64,000 nucleotides of DNA from Streptomyces sp. GESEQ-35 (GCF_017948485.1 NZ_JAFFSX010000027.1:105609-169608), one strand, 5' to 3'. Shown: positions 24,801-32,513, numbered from the stretch's first letter. Notes: generated from the sequence alone by a model not told the origin. A program made the numbers and translations.

Positions 24801-26116
24801 GCGAGCAGCGTCTCGCCGTACCGCTGGGCCTGCTTGGTGTCGATGTAGGAGACGTCCTTGCCGGTGTAGACGGGGTTCATGTCCCGCGTCTGCGGCGAGG
24901 CCTTCCGTCCCTCCGCCGCCAACTCGGCCCGCACGGCGGCGAAGAAGTCGCGCGGCACGGCGCTGATGAAGCGCGGCCAGACGTAACGGGCGTTCCAGTC
25001 CCGGTGGATGTCCATGACCCAGCGGCACGGCGGGGCGTAGTCGCCGCCGACCGGGAGCAGGACGTTGCGGGTGAGCGCGACCTTCTTGAGCCCCTGGAAG
25101 AGCTTGTACGCGGCCGTTTCCGCCTCCGGCAGCGTGGGCGCGTTGTCGATCGCCCAGCCGGCGCCGTAGTGGTTGACCATGTACGCCGTGAGGAGCCCGC
25201 GCCCGGACGGGGCGATCCAGCTGAACTCGGCCGGGAACTGCATCCGTCCGGGATCCCGGGGCTCCTCGCCGAACACGGAGAGGGTCGGTCCCCACTGATG
25301 GAACGGCCCACGCGCCCAGGAACTGGAGGAGATCCCCGCGTCCGCCATGAGCCCTGGGAACTGCGGATCGTGCCCGAAGGCGTCCAGCTGCCAGGCCGTC
25401 TCGGGGGAGGCCCCGAGAATCCCGCGCTGGAAGCCGTCGCCGTAGACCGCGTTGCGGATGGTCGCTTCCGCACCGGTGAGATTGGTGTTGGGCTCGTTGT
25501 AGGTGCCGCCCATGATCTCGATCCGCCCGGTGCGCAGCAACTGCCGTAGAAATGCGCGCTCTTCGGGGAAGGCGTCCCAGTAGGGCTTGAGGTAGTCGAC
25601 CTCGGCGAGCACGAAGGTGTACGCCGGATCGCGCCGCGCCAGATCGCAGTGGGCCCGCACGAGACTCATCCCGGACTGGCCGCGTGAGTCGAAGGTGCGG
25701 GCCGGGAGTCCGGTCGTCGCCGGGTCGTCGGCCACGTCCCAGGTCTCGGTGTAGGCGGCCTGGGTGTTCCACCAGACGGGGTCGTAGTGGAAGTGGCTGA
25801 CCATGAACATGGTCCAGCCGGACTCCGCCACCGTGAACTCGGCGGTGTGCCGCGCCAGTTGGTCTCCGTCGGTGGCGGTCACCGTGATCTCGCGACGGTC
25901 GCCGGGCGCGAGGCCGTCGGTGGTCACGGGTATCTCGACGCGTACGGTGCCGTCCTCGCCGACGGTGGCGAGCGCCTCCCCGCTCACGTCCGCACCCGCT
26001 ACGGCGAGGCGGACCGGCCTGCCAGGGACGTGCTCGACCCCGGCGCTCACCACCTGGTGCGGCTGCTCGACAGTACCGACGAAAAGTTCGGTCGACTCGA
26101 CGATGAGGACGCGCAT
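21890..26116 (-). CDS. GH38 family alpha-mannosidase-like glycoside hydrolase, multidomain
   Basis: Large glycosidase of 1408 residues. A beta-rich N-terminal domain (1-100) precedes the GH38 catalytic domain. The zinc motif is SHFHYDPVWW (H110, D112), and the nucleophile lies in WQLDAFGHDPQ (D245). Further domains after about 550 resemble the GH38 middle and beta-sandwich regions. Near the C-terminus, GPVTATVRIGSELTDAPAWG and PPGWSTTPAELPYTLGPGGF look like a NEW3-type sandwich. No signal peptide is visible. The start is the ATG at 26116. Classical bacterial GH38 enzymes are shorter, about 850-1050 residues. The likely substrates are alpha-mannosides of glycans; context gives no proof. It is coupled to the SurA-like gene. 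Confidence 0.85.
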   Translation of the reverse strand: MRVLIVESTELFVGTVEQPHQVVSAGVEHVPGRPVRLAVAGADVSGEALATVGEDGTVRVEIPVTTDGLAPGDRREITVTATDGDQLARHTAEFTVAESGWTMFMVSHFHYDPVWWNTQAAYTETWDVADDPATTGLPARTFDSRGQSGMSLVRAHCDLARRDPAYTFVLAEVDYLKPYWDAFPEERAFLRQLLRTGRIEIMGGTYNEPNTNLTGAEATIRNAVYGDGFQRGILGASPETAWQLDAFGHDPQFPGLMADAGISSSSWARGPFHQWGPTLSVFGEEPRDPGRMQFPAEFSWIAPSGRGLLTAYMVNHYGAGWAIDNAPTLPEAETAAYKLFQGLKKVALTRNVLLPVGGDYAPPCRWVMDIHRDWNARYVWPRFISAVPRDFFAAVRAELAAEGRKASPQTRDMNPVYTGKDVSYIDTKQAQRYGETLLADAEAWATLASLITGRPYPDAALDKAWRQLVYGAHHDAITGSESDQVYIDLLTGWRELYDLAETVHADATQALADAVTPGEATDLVVFNSATWERRDVLTVGDPGLIPLDDTGRPLPAVREDGQLHIVVPELPGMGLKALPLAEGTVPGWTSREGTTIRNEFYEVTVDPARGGAVSSLRALTEGGRELLRPGDIGNELVVQEEYPRHPRFGEGPWHLTPTGTTAARSRDVRAGIEVEQSPAGSRITVSADLGLFRYTQRLLLWKGVDRLDVSTTIDGYDGADRLIRVRWPSNVQGGLPVHEVADAVIGRGFGFVEVDSERFPWTLDNPANTWFGLGSTARVALSDDTGRFIGHRSIGVAELVYADWDEAGELGTPFAAALVRAGVTATSTIADGPRYGDLEVDSNLPDIRIAVGGPDRNSLAAEALGWDPAAGRELRRQLAERGVAVVWVAPRAGLREEWVPGADLRDLERLPLLVVAGARPEDDAKAVDALIADLDDAVVQATAAGGGEALPPGDTWDGHGFAVLNRGTPGCVVTASGDLYMSLMRSCTGWPSGIWIDPPRRTTPDGSAFQLQRWSHTFQYAVVAGEGDWRELGLPRAGHEFNHPLTARIRRSSDEPGIPRKATLLSLEPAGEVLLDALKPLGSPLARGSAAPADPGRGVVVRMHEVNGRPVHARVEGPRDWTEGARANVLETPGEPLTPDGEGGLDLDLTGFEVATVLAKATAARTSGGPSIAAHEPAQPIHTRYWLHNSGPAPRGNMPVSVYLSPTALTATGPVTATVRIGSELTDAPAWGTVTLHVPPGWSTTPAELPYTLGPGGFTLTEVTVTPPPDAEPGRHWLAARLSHGGQVYEDVVALDVPGVRPGPTLVSDLGVERVVVHRGERVRVPVTVHNTTRGPVNGTLWAVSSWGTWSGVTPGCQGFTVAAGEHLECVIEVDGAAMPPGSYWLMAKIAWHGCVAYTEAVELEVTP

Positions 26117-26164
26117 GGGGCTCCTACGAGTGCTCGGCGGAGCCCCATCCTGGCACCGAGGGGA

Positions 26165-26211
26165 TGATTCAAACAACCATCCTTATGTTTTCTCGGTGGT
26201 TCATCCATGCA
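26165..26211. promoter_or_regulatory. Two RpiR-regulon-like sites upstream of the GH38 gene
   Basis: TGATTCAAACAACCA (26165-26179) agrees with TGGTTCAATTAACCA at 12 of 15 positions. TGGTTCATCCATGCA (26197-26211) shares its left half and the TTCATCCATG block. Both lie between the RpiR stop (26225) and the GH38 start (26116), so the GH38 gene likely has its own regulated promoter. Confidence 0.6.
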
Positions 26212-26224
26212 GAGTCGATCGCGC

Positions 26225-27109
26225 TCAGCGGGTGCGCCGGGACTTCACCGCATGCTGCGGAGTGATGTGGTCGGTCAGCGCCAGGGAGGCGCTCGCCCGC
26301 TGGTAGGAGAGCTGGGCGACCCGGACGTACAGACAGTCGATGAGGAGCAGGGCGGAGTGCCGGCTGCCGATGCTCTCGGTGCGGAAGCTGGTCTCCGAGG
26401 GGGAGATGATGAGCCGGATGTCGGCGGCCTTGGCGAGCGGGGAACGGGGGTCGGAGGTGACCGCCACCGTGGTGGCGCCGCGCTCCTTGGCCAGCTCGAA
26501 CGGCTCGATGGTCTCCCGGGTCGCCCCGGAGTGCGAGATACCGATGGCGACGTCCGCCGGGGTGAGCAGGGCGGCGGAGGTGGCCGCGGCGTGCACCTCG
26601 GTCCAGCCGCGCACCGCGCAGCCGATGCGGAACAGCCGGGTCTCGGTCTCCTGTGCCAGGGCCCCGCTGCCGCCGACGCCGTACACGTCGATACGGCGCG
26701 CACGGGCGGTGGCCTGGGCCGCGCGCTCGACGGCGTCGAGGTCGATCCGGTCGATGGTCTGCTGGACCGCGCGCAGGTCCGCGGTGCCGACGACCTGCAC
26801 GACCCGTTCCAGGCTGTCGTCGGGGGAGATGTCGGGGCCGATCTCGGCGGTGCCCCAGTCGGAGACCTCGCCGCGGCCGCGCTCCTGGGCGAGTTCGATC
26901 AGCAGATGCTGGTAGGAGTCGAGCCCGATGGCCCGGCAGAAACGGGTCACCGTCGCCTGGGAGGTGCCGGTGCGGCGGCCCAGCTCGGCGGCCGAGCAGT
27001 GGGTGACGGCGGCCGGATCCTCCAGGATCAGCTCGCCGACCTTCCGCAGCGAGCCGGCCAGCCGGGGCAGCTCGGTGCGGATCAGTGTGGTGACGTCCGT
27101 CGGAGGCAT
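26225..27109 (-). CDS. RpiR-family transcriptional regulator (HTH plus SIS domain)
   Basis: A 294-residue regulator. The N-terminal HTH_6 domain contains SAAELGRRTGTSQATVTRFCRAIGL, and the C-terminal SIS domain binds phosphosugars (VYGVGGSG, then SHSGATRETIEP). Proteins of this type sense sugar phosphates such as GlcNAc-6-P or MurNAc-6-P. The gene sits in the middle of the glycan block, divergent from a SIS-domain enzyme, and sites related to TGGTTCAATNNACC lie in the shared gap and in other promoters of the block. It is therefore the best candidate to control the whole block; whether it represses or activates is not known. Confidence 0.9.
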   Translation of the reverse strand: MPPTDVTTLIRTELPRLAGSLRKVGELILEDPAAVTHCSAAELGRRTGTSQATVTRFCRAIGLDSYQHLLIELAQERGRGEVSDWGTAEIGPDISPDDSLERVVQVVGTADLRAVQQTIDRIDLDAVERAAQATARARRIDVYGVGGSGALAQETETRLFRIGCAVRGWTEVHAAATSAALLTPADVAIGISHSGATRETIEPFELAKERGATTVAVTSDPRSPLAKAADIRLIISPSETSFRTESIGSRHSALLLIDCLYVRVAQLSYQRASASLALTDHITPQHAVKSRRTR

Positions 27110-27117
27110 GCGAAGAA

Positions 27118-27254
27118 GGTATCAGCCACCCTTGATGGCACGATTTGAATTGCAGGACCCATCGACGGGCCGGCGGGGCGCTCGTTGCCCGCGGCCCGGG
27201 GGGTGTGATTTATTGATTCACCTGTGGTGTTGTGTGAGGTGGTTCAATCCACCG
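27118..27254. promoter_or_regulatory. Divergent rpiR/SIS promoter with three regulator-like sites
   Basis: GGTATCAGCCACC (27118-27130) is next to the RpiR start. TGATTCACCTGTGGT (27214-27228) lies in the middle. TGGTTCAATCCACCG (27240-27254) is 15 bases from the GTG of the SIS gene and sits in a perfect GGTGG-ttcaat-CCACC inverted repeat (27238-27253). The layout suggests autoregulation and control of the SIS gene. Confidence 0.6.
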
Positions 27255-27268
27255 GTGGGGAGTGTCCC

Positions 27269-28033
27269 GTGTCCGTCGAGTCCGTGAACGCCAACGGCTT
27301 CGCCCGCGAGAGTATGACCGTCCTCGACCGCATCACCGAGTCCGCCCGCGGCGAGGTGACGCGCGCCGCCGAACTGATCGCCGCATGCGTGCGCTCGGAC
27401 GGCGTCATCCAGGCCTTCGGCACCGGCCACTCCCAGGCCATCGTCCTCGAACTCGCGGGCCGCGCCGGGGGGTTGGTACCCACGAACCGGCTGAGCATCG
27501 CCGACCTCGTCCTCTACGGCGGTGACGCGCCGAGCGTCCTCGACGACCCGCTCCTGGAGCGCCGGGCAGGAGTCGCCCAGCGGCTCTACGACCTCGCCGC
27601 CCCCCGCCCCCAGGACCTCTTCGTCATCATCTCCAACTCCGGCGTCAACAACGTAGTCGTGGAGATGGCCCTGCACGCCAGGGAACAAGGCCACCGCCTC
27701 CTCGCCATCACCTCCCTCTCCCACACCCGGGCCGTCCCCGCCGCCCACCCGAGCGGCAAGAAGCTCGCCGACCTCGCCGACGTCGTCCTCGACAACGCGG
27801 CCCCGCGCGGCGACGCCCTCCTCGAACTCCCCGGCGGCGGCGCCGTGTGCGCCCTGTCCACCCTCACCGGCGTGATGCTGGTCCAGATGGCGGTCGCAGA
27901 GGCGGCGGCACTCCTCCTCGCCTCCGGCGACCGCCCACCGGTGTACGTCTCGGCGAACGTGCCCGGCGGCTTCGAGGGCAACCTGGAGCTGGAGAAGCGG
28001 TACGCCGGACGGATCCGACGCACCGCGAGCTGA
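27269..28033 (+). CDS. SIS-domain sugar-phosphate protein (UPF0309 type, NagS-like)
   Basis: A 254-residue cytoplasmic protein with a single SIS fold. Motifs are QAFGTGHSQAIVLELAGRAGGL near the N-terminus, FVIISNSGVNNVVVEMAL in the middle and VMLVQMAVAEAAALLLASG near the C-terminus. It belongs to the UPF0309 group; a Streptomyces member (NagS) has been described as acting on GlcNAc-6-phosphate. That fits a locus with a GlcNAc-type kinase and hexosaminidases. The GTG at 27269 is chosen because the operator-like site 27240-27254 lies right before it; an upstream start would place the site inside the gene. It is divergent from rpiR. Confidence 0.82.
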   Translation: MSVESVNANGFARESMTVLDRITESARGEVTRAAELIAACVRSDGVIQAFGTGHSQAIVLELAGRAGGLVPTNRLSIADLVLYGGDAPSVLDDPLLERRAGVAQRLYDLAAPRPQDLFVIISNSGVNNVVVEMALHAREQGHRLLAITSLSHTRAVPAAHPSGKKLADLADVVLDNAAPRGDALLELPGGGAVCALSTLTGVMLVQMAVAEAAALLLASGDRPPVYVSANVPGGFEGNLELEKRYAGRIRRTAS

Positions 28034-28052
28034 AGCCTTGAGCGGTTCGGCA

Positions 28053-28092
28053 GCGCCCGCAGGGGCGCGGGGAACTGCGCGACCAGCCACGA
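28053..28092 (+). repeat. Dispersed intergenic element, copy 4
   Basis: Core GGGGAACTGCGCGACCAGCC preceded by GCGCCCGCAGGGGCGC. It lies between the convergent SIS gene (ending 28033) and GH84 gene (ending 28140), a terminator-like position. Confidence 0.85.
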
Positions 28093-28139
28093 CGGCGCCG
28101 CAGCCGGCCGACTGCACATCGCGCCACCCCCAGCGGAGC

Positions 28140-31100
28140 TCAGGGCACGGACACCGGCGTCAGCGCCACCGCCAACGGATAGGCGCCGGTGGTGAATGCC
28201 GCCCCGGCCGCGCCCGACGACGTGTCGACCGGCAGCAGCGCGTTGCCGTCGGCAGTGGTGACGTACGCCGTACCGCCGTTCCAGTCCAGGCCGACGTCGA
28301 AAGCCGACTTCCCGACCGTCACCTGCTTGCCCGGGGCGCCGGTCACCGTGTCCACGGGCGTGACGCTGTCGCCGTTGCTGGGGCTGACCCACAGGGTGCG
28401 CCCGTCCGGCGACAGGCCCAGCCCGTACGCCTGGCCCGTGACCAGGAGTGCCGCCTCTGTTTCGTGTGTGGCGGTGTCGATCGGAGTGACGGTCGAACCA
28501 CCGGAGTTGGACACGTACACCGTCCTTCCGTCGGGAGCGGCCACCACGTTGAAGGGCCTGGGGCCCACCGGAATGACGGCACCGCCCTTCTTGCTCGCCA
28601 GGTCGACCGGAGTGACCGTGTCGTCGTTGATGTTCGCCACGTACAGCGTCCGCCCGTCCGGTGTGATCGCCATGTTCTCGGGACCGGAGCCCACAGGGAC
28701 GGCCGTACCCGCGCTGAGCGTGGTGGTGTCCACGGGCTGCACGGTGCCGTCGGAGTAGTTCGCGACCCAGAGCGTGCCGCCGTCCGGCGTGAGCGCGAGC
28801 CCGGCCGGGACGCGCCCCACGGCCACGGTGGCGGTGACCTCGCCGCCCGCCACGTCGATCACACTGACCGTGTTCGAGCCCTGGTTGGCGGCGTAGGCGG
28901 TGCGCCCGTCCGCACTCACGACCACCTCACCGGGGTTGTTGCCGACGGCGATGTCAGTGCTCTTGCCGGAGGAGAGGTCGATCGAACTGACCGACGCACC
29001 ACTGAAGTTGGCGGTCAGCGCTCTGGACGAGCCGGAGCCGTCGGTGACTTGGACGGGGATCGCCCGAGGGACTGCCCCGGTGCCGGTGGCGACCACGGAC
29101 CGGACGCCTTCCGGGGCGTCCTCCTGCGCCGACAACGTGATGGTGGCGGAAGCGCTGCCGCCCGCCGGGACGGTGACGGTGCCCTCGGCGGGTGAGGCGG
29201 TGACACCGTCGGGTACGTCGAGCTTCCAGGAGACCGTCTTCGCGGTGGTCGAGCGTTCGTCGGACAGGGCGAGGGCGACCGTCTCGGACGCACCCGGCTT
29301 CAGGGTGAGGGAACCGGGCCCGAAGGACAGGTCGACACCCGGATCGGGGGCGGTCTCCAGCATCGTCGTGTAGAGGAACTGGTCCATCACACCCGGCGAG
29401 ACCTGCTGGGGGACGGAGTCCAGCTCCTTGCGCTCGGTCCCGAGCCTGTTCCAGTACGCGGTGACCGCGTCGGTGTCGCCGCGCTTGTCCGCCAGCAACA
29501 GTGCTACGGCCGTCCGTCCCGCGGTGCCGTAACGGCCGAGCTTGTCCAGCCAGGCCGAAGTCTCCTCAAGGAAGCCGGGGTTGTGGAGGCGGGCGCGCAA
29601 CTGCGCCGGTGTGGCGGCCATGTCCGTGAAGTACGCCCTGAGCGCGGCGGCGGCCCGGTCGAGACCGCTGTCCTGTTCGTAGGCCTTGCGGAAGGCCGCG
29701 ATCAGCCGGCTCAGCGTCGGTGATTCGGTCGGGTCGAGCTGTGACGAGTAGTTGCTCTCCGCGAAGATCCGCAGCCACTTCGCCGCCTCGGGTCCGCCCA
29801 GGTCACGGACGGAGGCGAGGAACGCGGCCCGTGGGTCGTAGCCCCGCGGGTTCCACAGATAGGCGGCCGAGGTGAACAGCGCGATCCGGCTCGCCTCGCC
29901 CTGGACCATCGGATTGGCGGTCACCCCGGTCGCCGCCTCGGCCACGCCGGGCTCACGGCCGGTGTAGGGGCCGAGCAGCAGACGGGTCGTGACGTAGTCG
30001 TTGACGGGATAGTTGTCCCAGATCAGGATCGGGTGGCCGTACACCTCGCGGGCCTGCCGCACCTGCTCGGCGGTGATGGTCGGGGCGATCACGCCGACGC
30101 CGGTCCACTCGACCACGACCGAGGGGTCCAGCTTCTCCCGCAGCGCGGTCTTGTAGGGCGAGTCGGCGAGGTCCGAGTACTCGGTGGGAACCATCTCCAG
30201 CGGTTCGAGACCGGGGTGCGTGGCGGAGAACTCCTGCCAGACCCGGTTGAGGAGATGGGCCTGGGCCGCGCCGGCCGCTCCGCCTCCGGTGCCGAACACG
30301 TCCTCATCGGCGGGGCAGTTCCACTTCGTGTAGCTGATGTCGTCCAGCGGTATCGCGAAGGCACGGACCCCGATGTCGTACAGCGAGTCGAACTTGGCGG
30401 TGAGCGCCTTGATGTCGGCGTCCGCGGAGTAGCAGACCGACAGCCCGGGGGAGAGGGCGTAGGTGAAGCGGACGTGGTTGGCGCCTGCCCGGTCGACCAG
30501 TTCCTTGAGCCGGGCCAGCTCGGCGGGCGGGTACTCGTCGCGCCAGCGGGCACGCAGATAGGCGTCGTCCTTGGGGGAGTAGACGTAGACGTTCTGTTTC
30601 GTACGGCCGTAGAAGTCGAGTTGGGCGAGCCGCTCGGCGTGCGACCAGGGAGTGCCGTAGAAGCCCTCGATGACGCCGCGCAGCGGTGCCGTCGGCCAGT
30701 CCCGCACGGTGACTTCGGGGAGGGCGGAGCGGGATCCGCTTGCCCTGACGACGAGTTGGCGCAGGGTCTGGGCCGCATAGAACGTGCCCGTGGTGTCGAC
30801 GCCGGACAGCGCGACCAGGGCCCGCCCGTGCTTCCGGCCGGACGCCAGGACGTAGCCGCCCGACGGCAATCCGTCCGGTGGGGTGACGCCCAGTTGTTTC
30901 AGGGCCTGCCCGGTGGCGCTGTTCTCGCCGGGTCCGCCGACGTAGACGGTGAGCGCGGCCGACGCGGGAGGTGTGCCGGTGGTGACGATCTCGTCGGCTC
31001 CGGCGTCACGCAGGACGGATTCGACGAGGCGACGGGCCGAGGGGTCGGTTCCGGGGCCGACGACCTCGACGACCCGCTCGGGCACGGCGAGTCGGCCCCG

Positions 31101-31250
31101 GCCGGTACTGAGGTGCTGCGGGGCGGGCCACACGCGCGGCGCATCCCCTGAAGGGCCGGGCGAGGCCGTCGCGGGCGTCGGGGCGAGGGCGAGCGTGAGA
31201 GCGAGCGCCAGGGTGGCGGCCGGATGTCTGAGGCGAATGGCTGGGAACAC
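28140..31250 (-). CDS. Secreted GH84 beta-N-acetylhexosaminidase fused to a YVTN-type beta-propeller
   Basis: A 1036-residue secreted enzyme. A signal peptide ends near residue 29 (TPATAS). A GH20-like N-terminal domain (about 40-180) leads into the GH84 barrel with EGFYGTPWS (195-203) and the catalytic aspartate pair IPLDDISY (D303-D304). A helical region and an Ig/NEW3-like segment (about 650-740) follow. Residues 745-1036 form about seven repeats of the DGRTxYVxN...VTPVDT type, a seven-bladed propeller. The GTG at 31250 is chosen because GGAAGGGGA precedes it; the ATG at 31274 has no ribosome site and lies in the regulator motif. It likely cuts GlcNAc from hyaluronan- or glycoprotein-like substrates; the propeller may bind the substrate or cell wall. 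Confidence 0.88.
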   Translation of the reverse strand: MFPAIRLRHPAATLALALTLALAPTPATASPGPSGDAPRVWPAPQHLSTGRGRLAVPERVVEVVGPGTDPSARRLVESVLRDAGADEIVTTGTPPASAALTVYVGGPGENSATGQALKQLGVTPPDGLPSGGYVLASGRKHGRALVALSGVDTTGTFYAAQTLRQLVVRASGSRSALPEVTVRDWPTAPLRGVIEGFYGTPWSHAERLAQLDFYGRTKQNVYVYSPKDDAYLRARWRDEYPPAELARLKELVDRAGANHVRFTYALSPGLSVCYSADADIKALTAKFDSLYDIGVRAFAIPLDDISYTKWNCPADEDVFGTGGGAAGAAQAHLLNRVWQEFSATHPGLEPLEMVPTEYSDLADSPYKTALREKLDPSVVVEWTGVGVIAPTITAEQVRQAREVYGHPILIWDNYPVNDYVTTRLLLGPYTGREPGVAEAATGVTANPMVQGEASRIALFTSAAYLWNPRGYDPRAAFLASVRDLGGPEAAKWLRIFAESNYSSQLDPTESPTLSRLIAAFRKAYEQDSGLDRAAAALRAYFTDMAATPAQLRARLHNPGFLEETSAWLDKLGRYGTAGRTAVALLLADKRGDTDAVTAYWNRLGTERKELDSVPQQVSPGVMDQFLYTTMLETAPDPGVDLSFGPGSLTLKPGASETVALALSDERSTTAKTVSWKLDVPDGVTASPAEGTVTVPAGGSASATITLSAQEDAPEGVRSVVATGTGAVPRAIPVQVTDGSGSSRALTANFSGASVSSIDLSSGKSTDIAVGNNPGEVVVSADGRTAYAANQGSNTVSVIDVAGGEVTATVAVGRVPAGLALTPDGGTLWVANYSDGTVQPVDTTTLSAGTAVPVGSGPENMAITPDGRTLYVANINDDTVTPVDLASKKGGAVIPVGPRPFNVVAAPDGRTVYVSNSGGSTVTPIDTATHETEAALLVTGQAYGLGLSPDGRTLWVSPSNGDSVTPVDTVTGAPGKQVTVGKSAFDVGLDWNGGTAYVTTADGNALLPVDTSSGAAGAAFTTGAYPLAVALTPVSVP

Positions 31251-31268
31251 GGGGCAATCCCCTTCCAG

Positions 31269-31295
31269 AACCATGGATGGATGAATGGATCCACC
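31269..31295. promoter_or_regulatory. RpiR-regulon-like motif upstream of the GH84 gene
   Basis: On the minus strand this reads GGTGGATCCATTCATCC then ATCCATGGTT. ATCCATCCATGGTTC is shared exactly with the NagZ-like promoter at 11774-11788. The motif begins 19 bases upstream of the chosen start. Confidence 0.5.
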
Positions 31296-31377
31296 GCGTG
31301 ATGCTAGGTTCGCTGAATCAGACATTCAAGAGCGAGGTCGTTCGGCAGAGCGCCCCGTCAGAGGCGCCTCGATGCCT

Positions 31378-32412
31378 CTAGTCGAACGTCACGACAACCT
31401 TCTCCGCAGCCCCCGGCGTCAACGTCAGCTCAAAGGCCGACTCCACCTCGGAGAACGGCACCCGGTGACTGATCAGCTTCGCGAACCGCTCCTGATGCTC
31501 GACGAGTTCGGGCGTCACCTCGAAGATCTCCGTCGGGTACCCCTGCGAGGCGATCAGCGTCAGCTCACTCCGCAGCATGCCGCCGAGATCGATGGCGTCG
31601 GACTTCTTCTGTACGGCGACCATGACCAGCTTCGCGCCCCACTTCGCGGACGCCACCGTGGCGTTGAAGACGGCGGGCGCACCGGCCGCGTCGATGTAGA
31701 TGTCGGTCCCGGCCCGCGGCTGCCCGAGCGCGTTGGCGGCCGGCCCGTGCAACTCGGTCAGCCGGGCCGTGACGTCCTCGGTGGCCGAGTTGATGACGGC
31801 GTCCGCGCCGACGGCCAGGGCCGTCTCCAGGCGCTCGGGGATGACGTCGGCGACGACCACGTGCTCGACCCCGCGCAGCTTCAGCCAGATCGCGGCGCCG
31901 AGGCCGATGGGTCCGGCGCCGAACACGACGACCTTGTCGGTGGGCTTGGCCCCGGACCGGTTGACGCAGTGCCGGGCCACCGCCATCGGCTCGTTCAGCG
32001 CGGCCACGTAGAAGGGGACCGTGTCGGGAAACACCGCCACGCTCTTGCCCACCTCGACATCCTCGATGAGCAGGTACTCCATCATGCCGCCGAGCCTGCC
32101 GCCGCAGCCGATGATGCCGGAGGGTGCGCCCTGGGGATTGACGACGACCCGGTCACCGACCTTCAGGTCCGTGACCTCGGCGCCGACCTCCACGATCTCG
32201 CCCGCGGGCTCGTGCCCGAGCGGGATGGGGATCATGGCTCCGCCGGGCCCGAACGGGGCGCCGCCCATGTGCAGGAAGGTCACATCGGTGCCGCAGATGC
32301 CGCAGGCGCGGATCTTCATCAGTGCGTCCCTGGGGCCGGGCGCGGGACGCTCGACGTCCACCACGTCGACGGCGTTCACGGCGCCGGTCTGTACGGACTT
32401 CATCGTGGCCAT
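31378..32412 (-). CDS. Zinc-dependent medium-chain alcohol dehydrogenase
   Basis: MDR-type NAD(P)-dependent dehydrogenase of 344 residues. The catalytic zinc residues are in ACGICGTDV and the GHE motif is seen as LGHEPAGEI. The coenzyme fold shows VVVFGAGPIGLGAA. The four-cysteine structural zinc lobe of classical ADHs is missing (only GIIGCGGRL remains), as in some sorbitol or threonine dehydrogenase relatives. The substrate is unknown. It is divergent from a MarR regulator, and the shared gap holds AT-rich half-sites and a large hairpin, so it is probably the regulator's target. Confidence 0.88.
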   Translation of the reverse strand: MATMKSVQTGAVNAVDVVDVERPAPGPRDALMKIRACGICGTDVTFLHMGGAPFGPGGAMIPIPLGHEPAGEIVEVGAEVTDLKVGDRVVVNPQGAPSGIIGCGGRLGGMMEYLLIEDVEVGKSVAVFPDTVPFYVAALNEPMAVARHCVNRSGAKPTDKVVVFGAGPIGLGAAIWLKLRGVEHVVVADVIPERLETALAVGADAVINSATEDVTARLTELHGPAANALGQPRAGTDIYIDAAGAPAVFNATVASAKWGAKLVMVAVQKKSDAIDLGGMLRSELTLIASQGYPTEIFEVTPELVEHQERFAKLISHRVPFSEVESAFELTLTPGAAEKVVVTFD

Positions 32413-32457
32413 GGGGTGCTCTCTTTCTGGAGTGAGGTGACCGGAGCTGTATGGGCA

Positions 32458-32513
32458 TCACCGGCCCCGGCGACGGAACGGGGGGAGTTGTTCCGCCTGC
32501 CGGGGCCCGGTGA
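32458..32513 (-). promoter_or_regulatory. Large hairpin in the leader of the dehydrogenase gene
   Basis: TCACCGGCCCCGGC (32458-32471) and GCCGGGGCCCGGTGA (32499-32513) pair almost perfectly with one unpaired G; an inner GGAAC/GTTCC pair extends the stem. It lies 46 bases upstream of the dehydrogenase start on the transcribed side of the MarR sites. It could be an attenuator or an mRNA stabiliser. No ligand-binding RNA family is recognised. Confidence 0.45.

Noticed and set aside
22553..25549. A 998-codon open frame on the plus strand opposite the GH38 gene
   Set aside because: It is the mirror of a high-GC coding strand. It has no domain, no ribosome site and low-complexity Gly/Arg/Pro/Val content, while the minus-strand frame has clear GH38 motifs.
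31251..31325. Longer starts of the GH84 gene at 31274 or 31325
   Set aside because: They would cover the regulator motif and weaken the signal peptide. The GTG at 31250 has a good ribosome site and gives a compact signal sequence.
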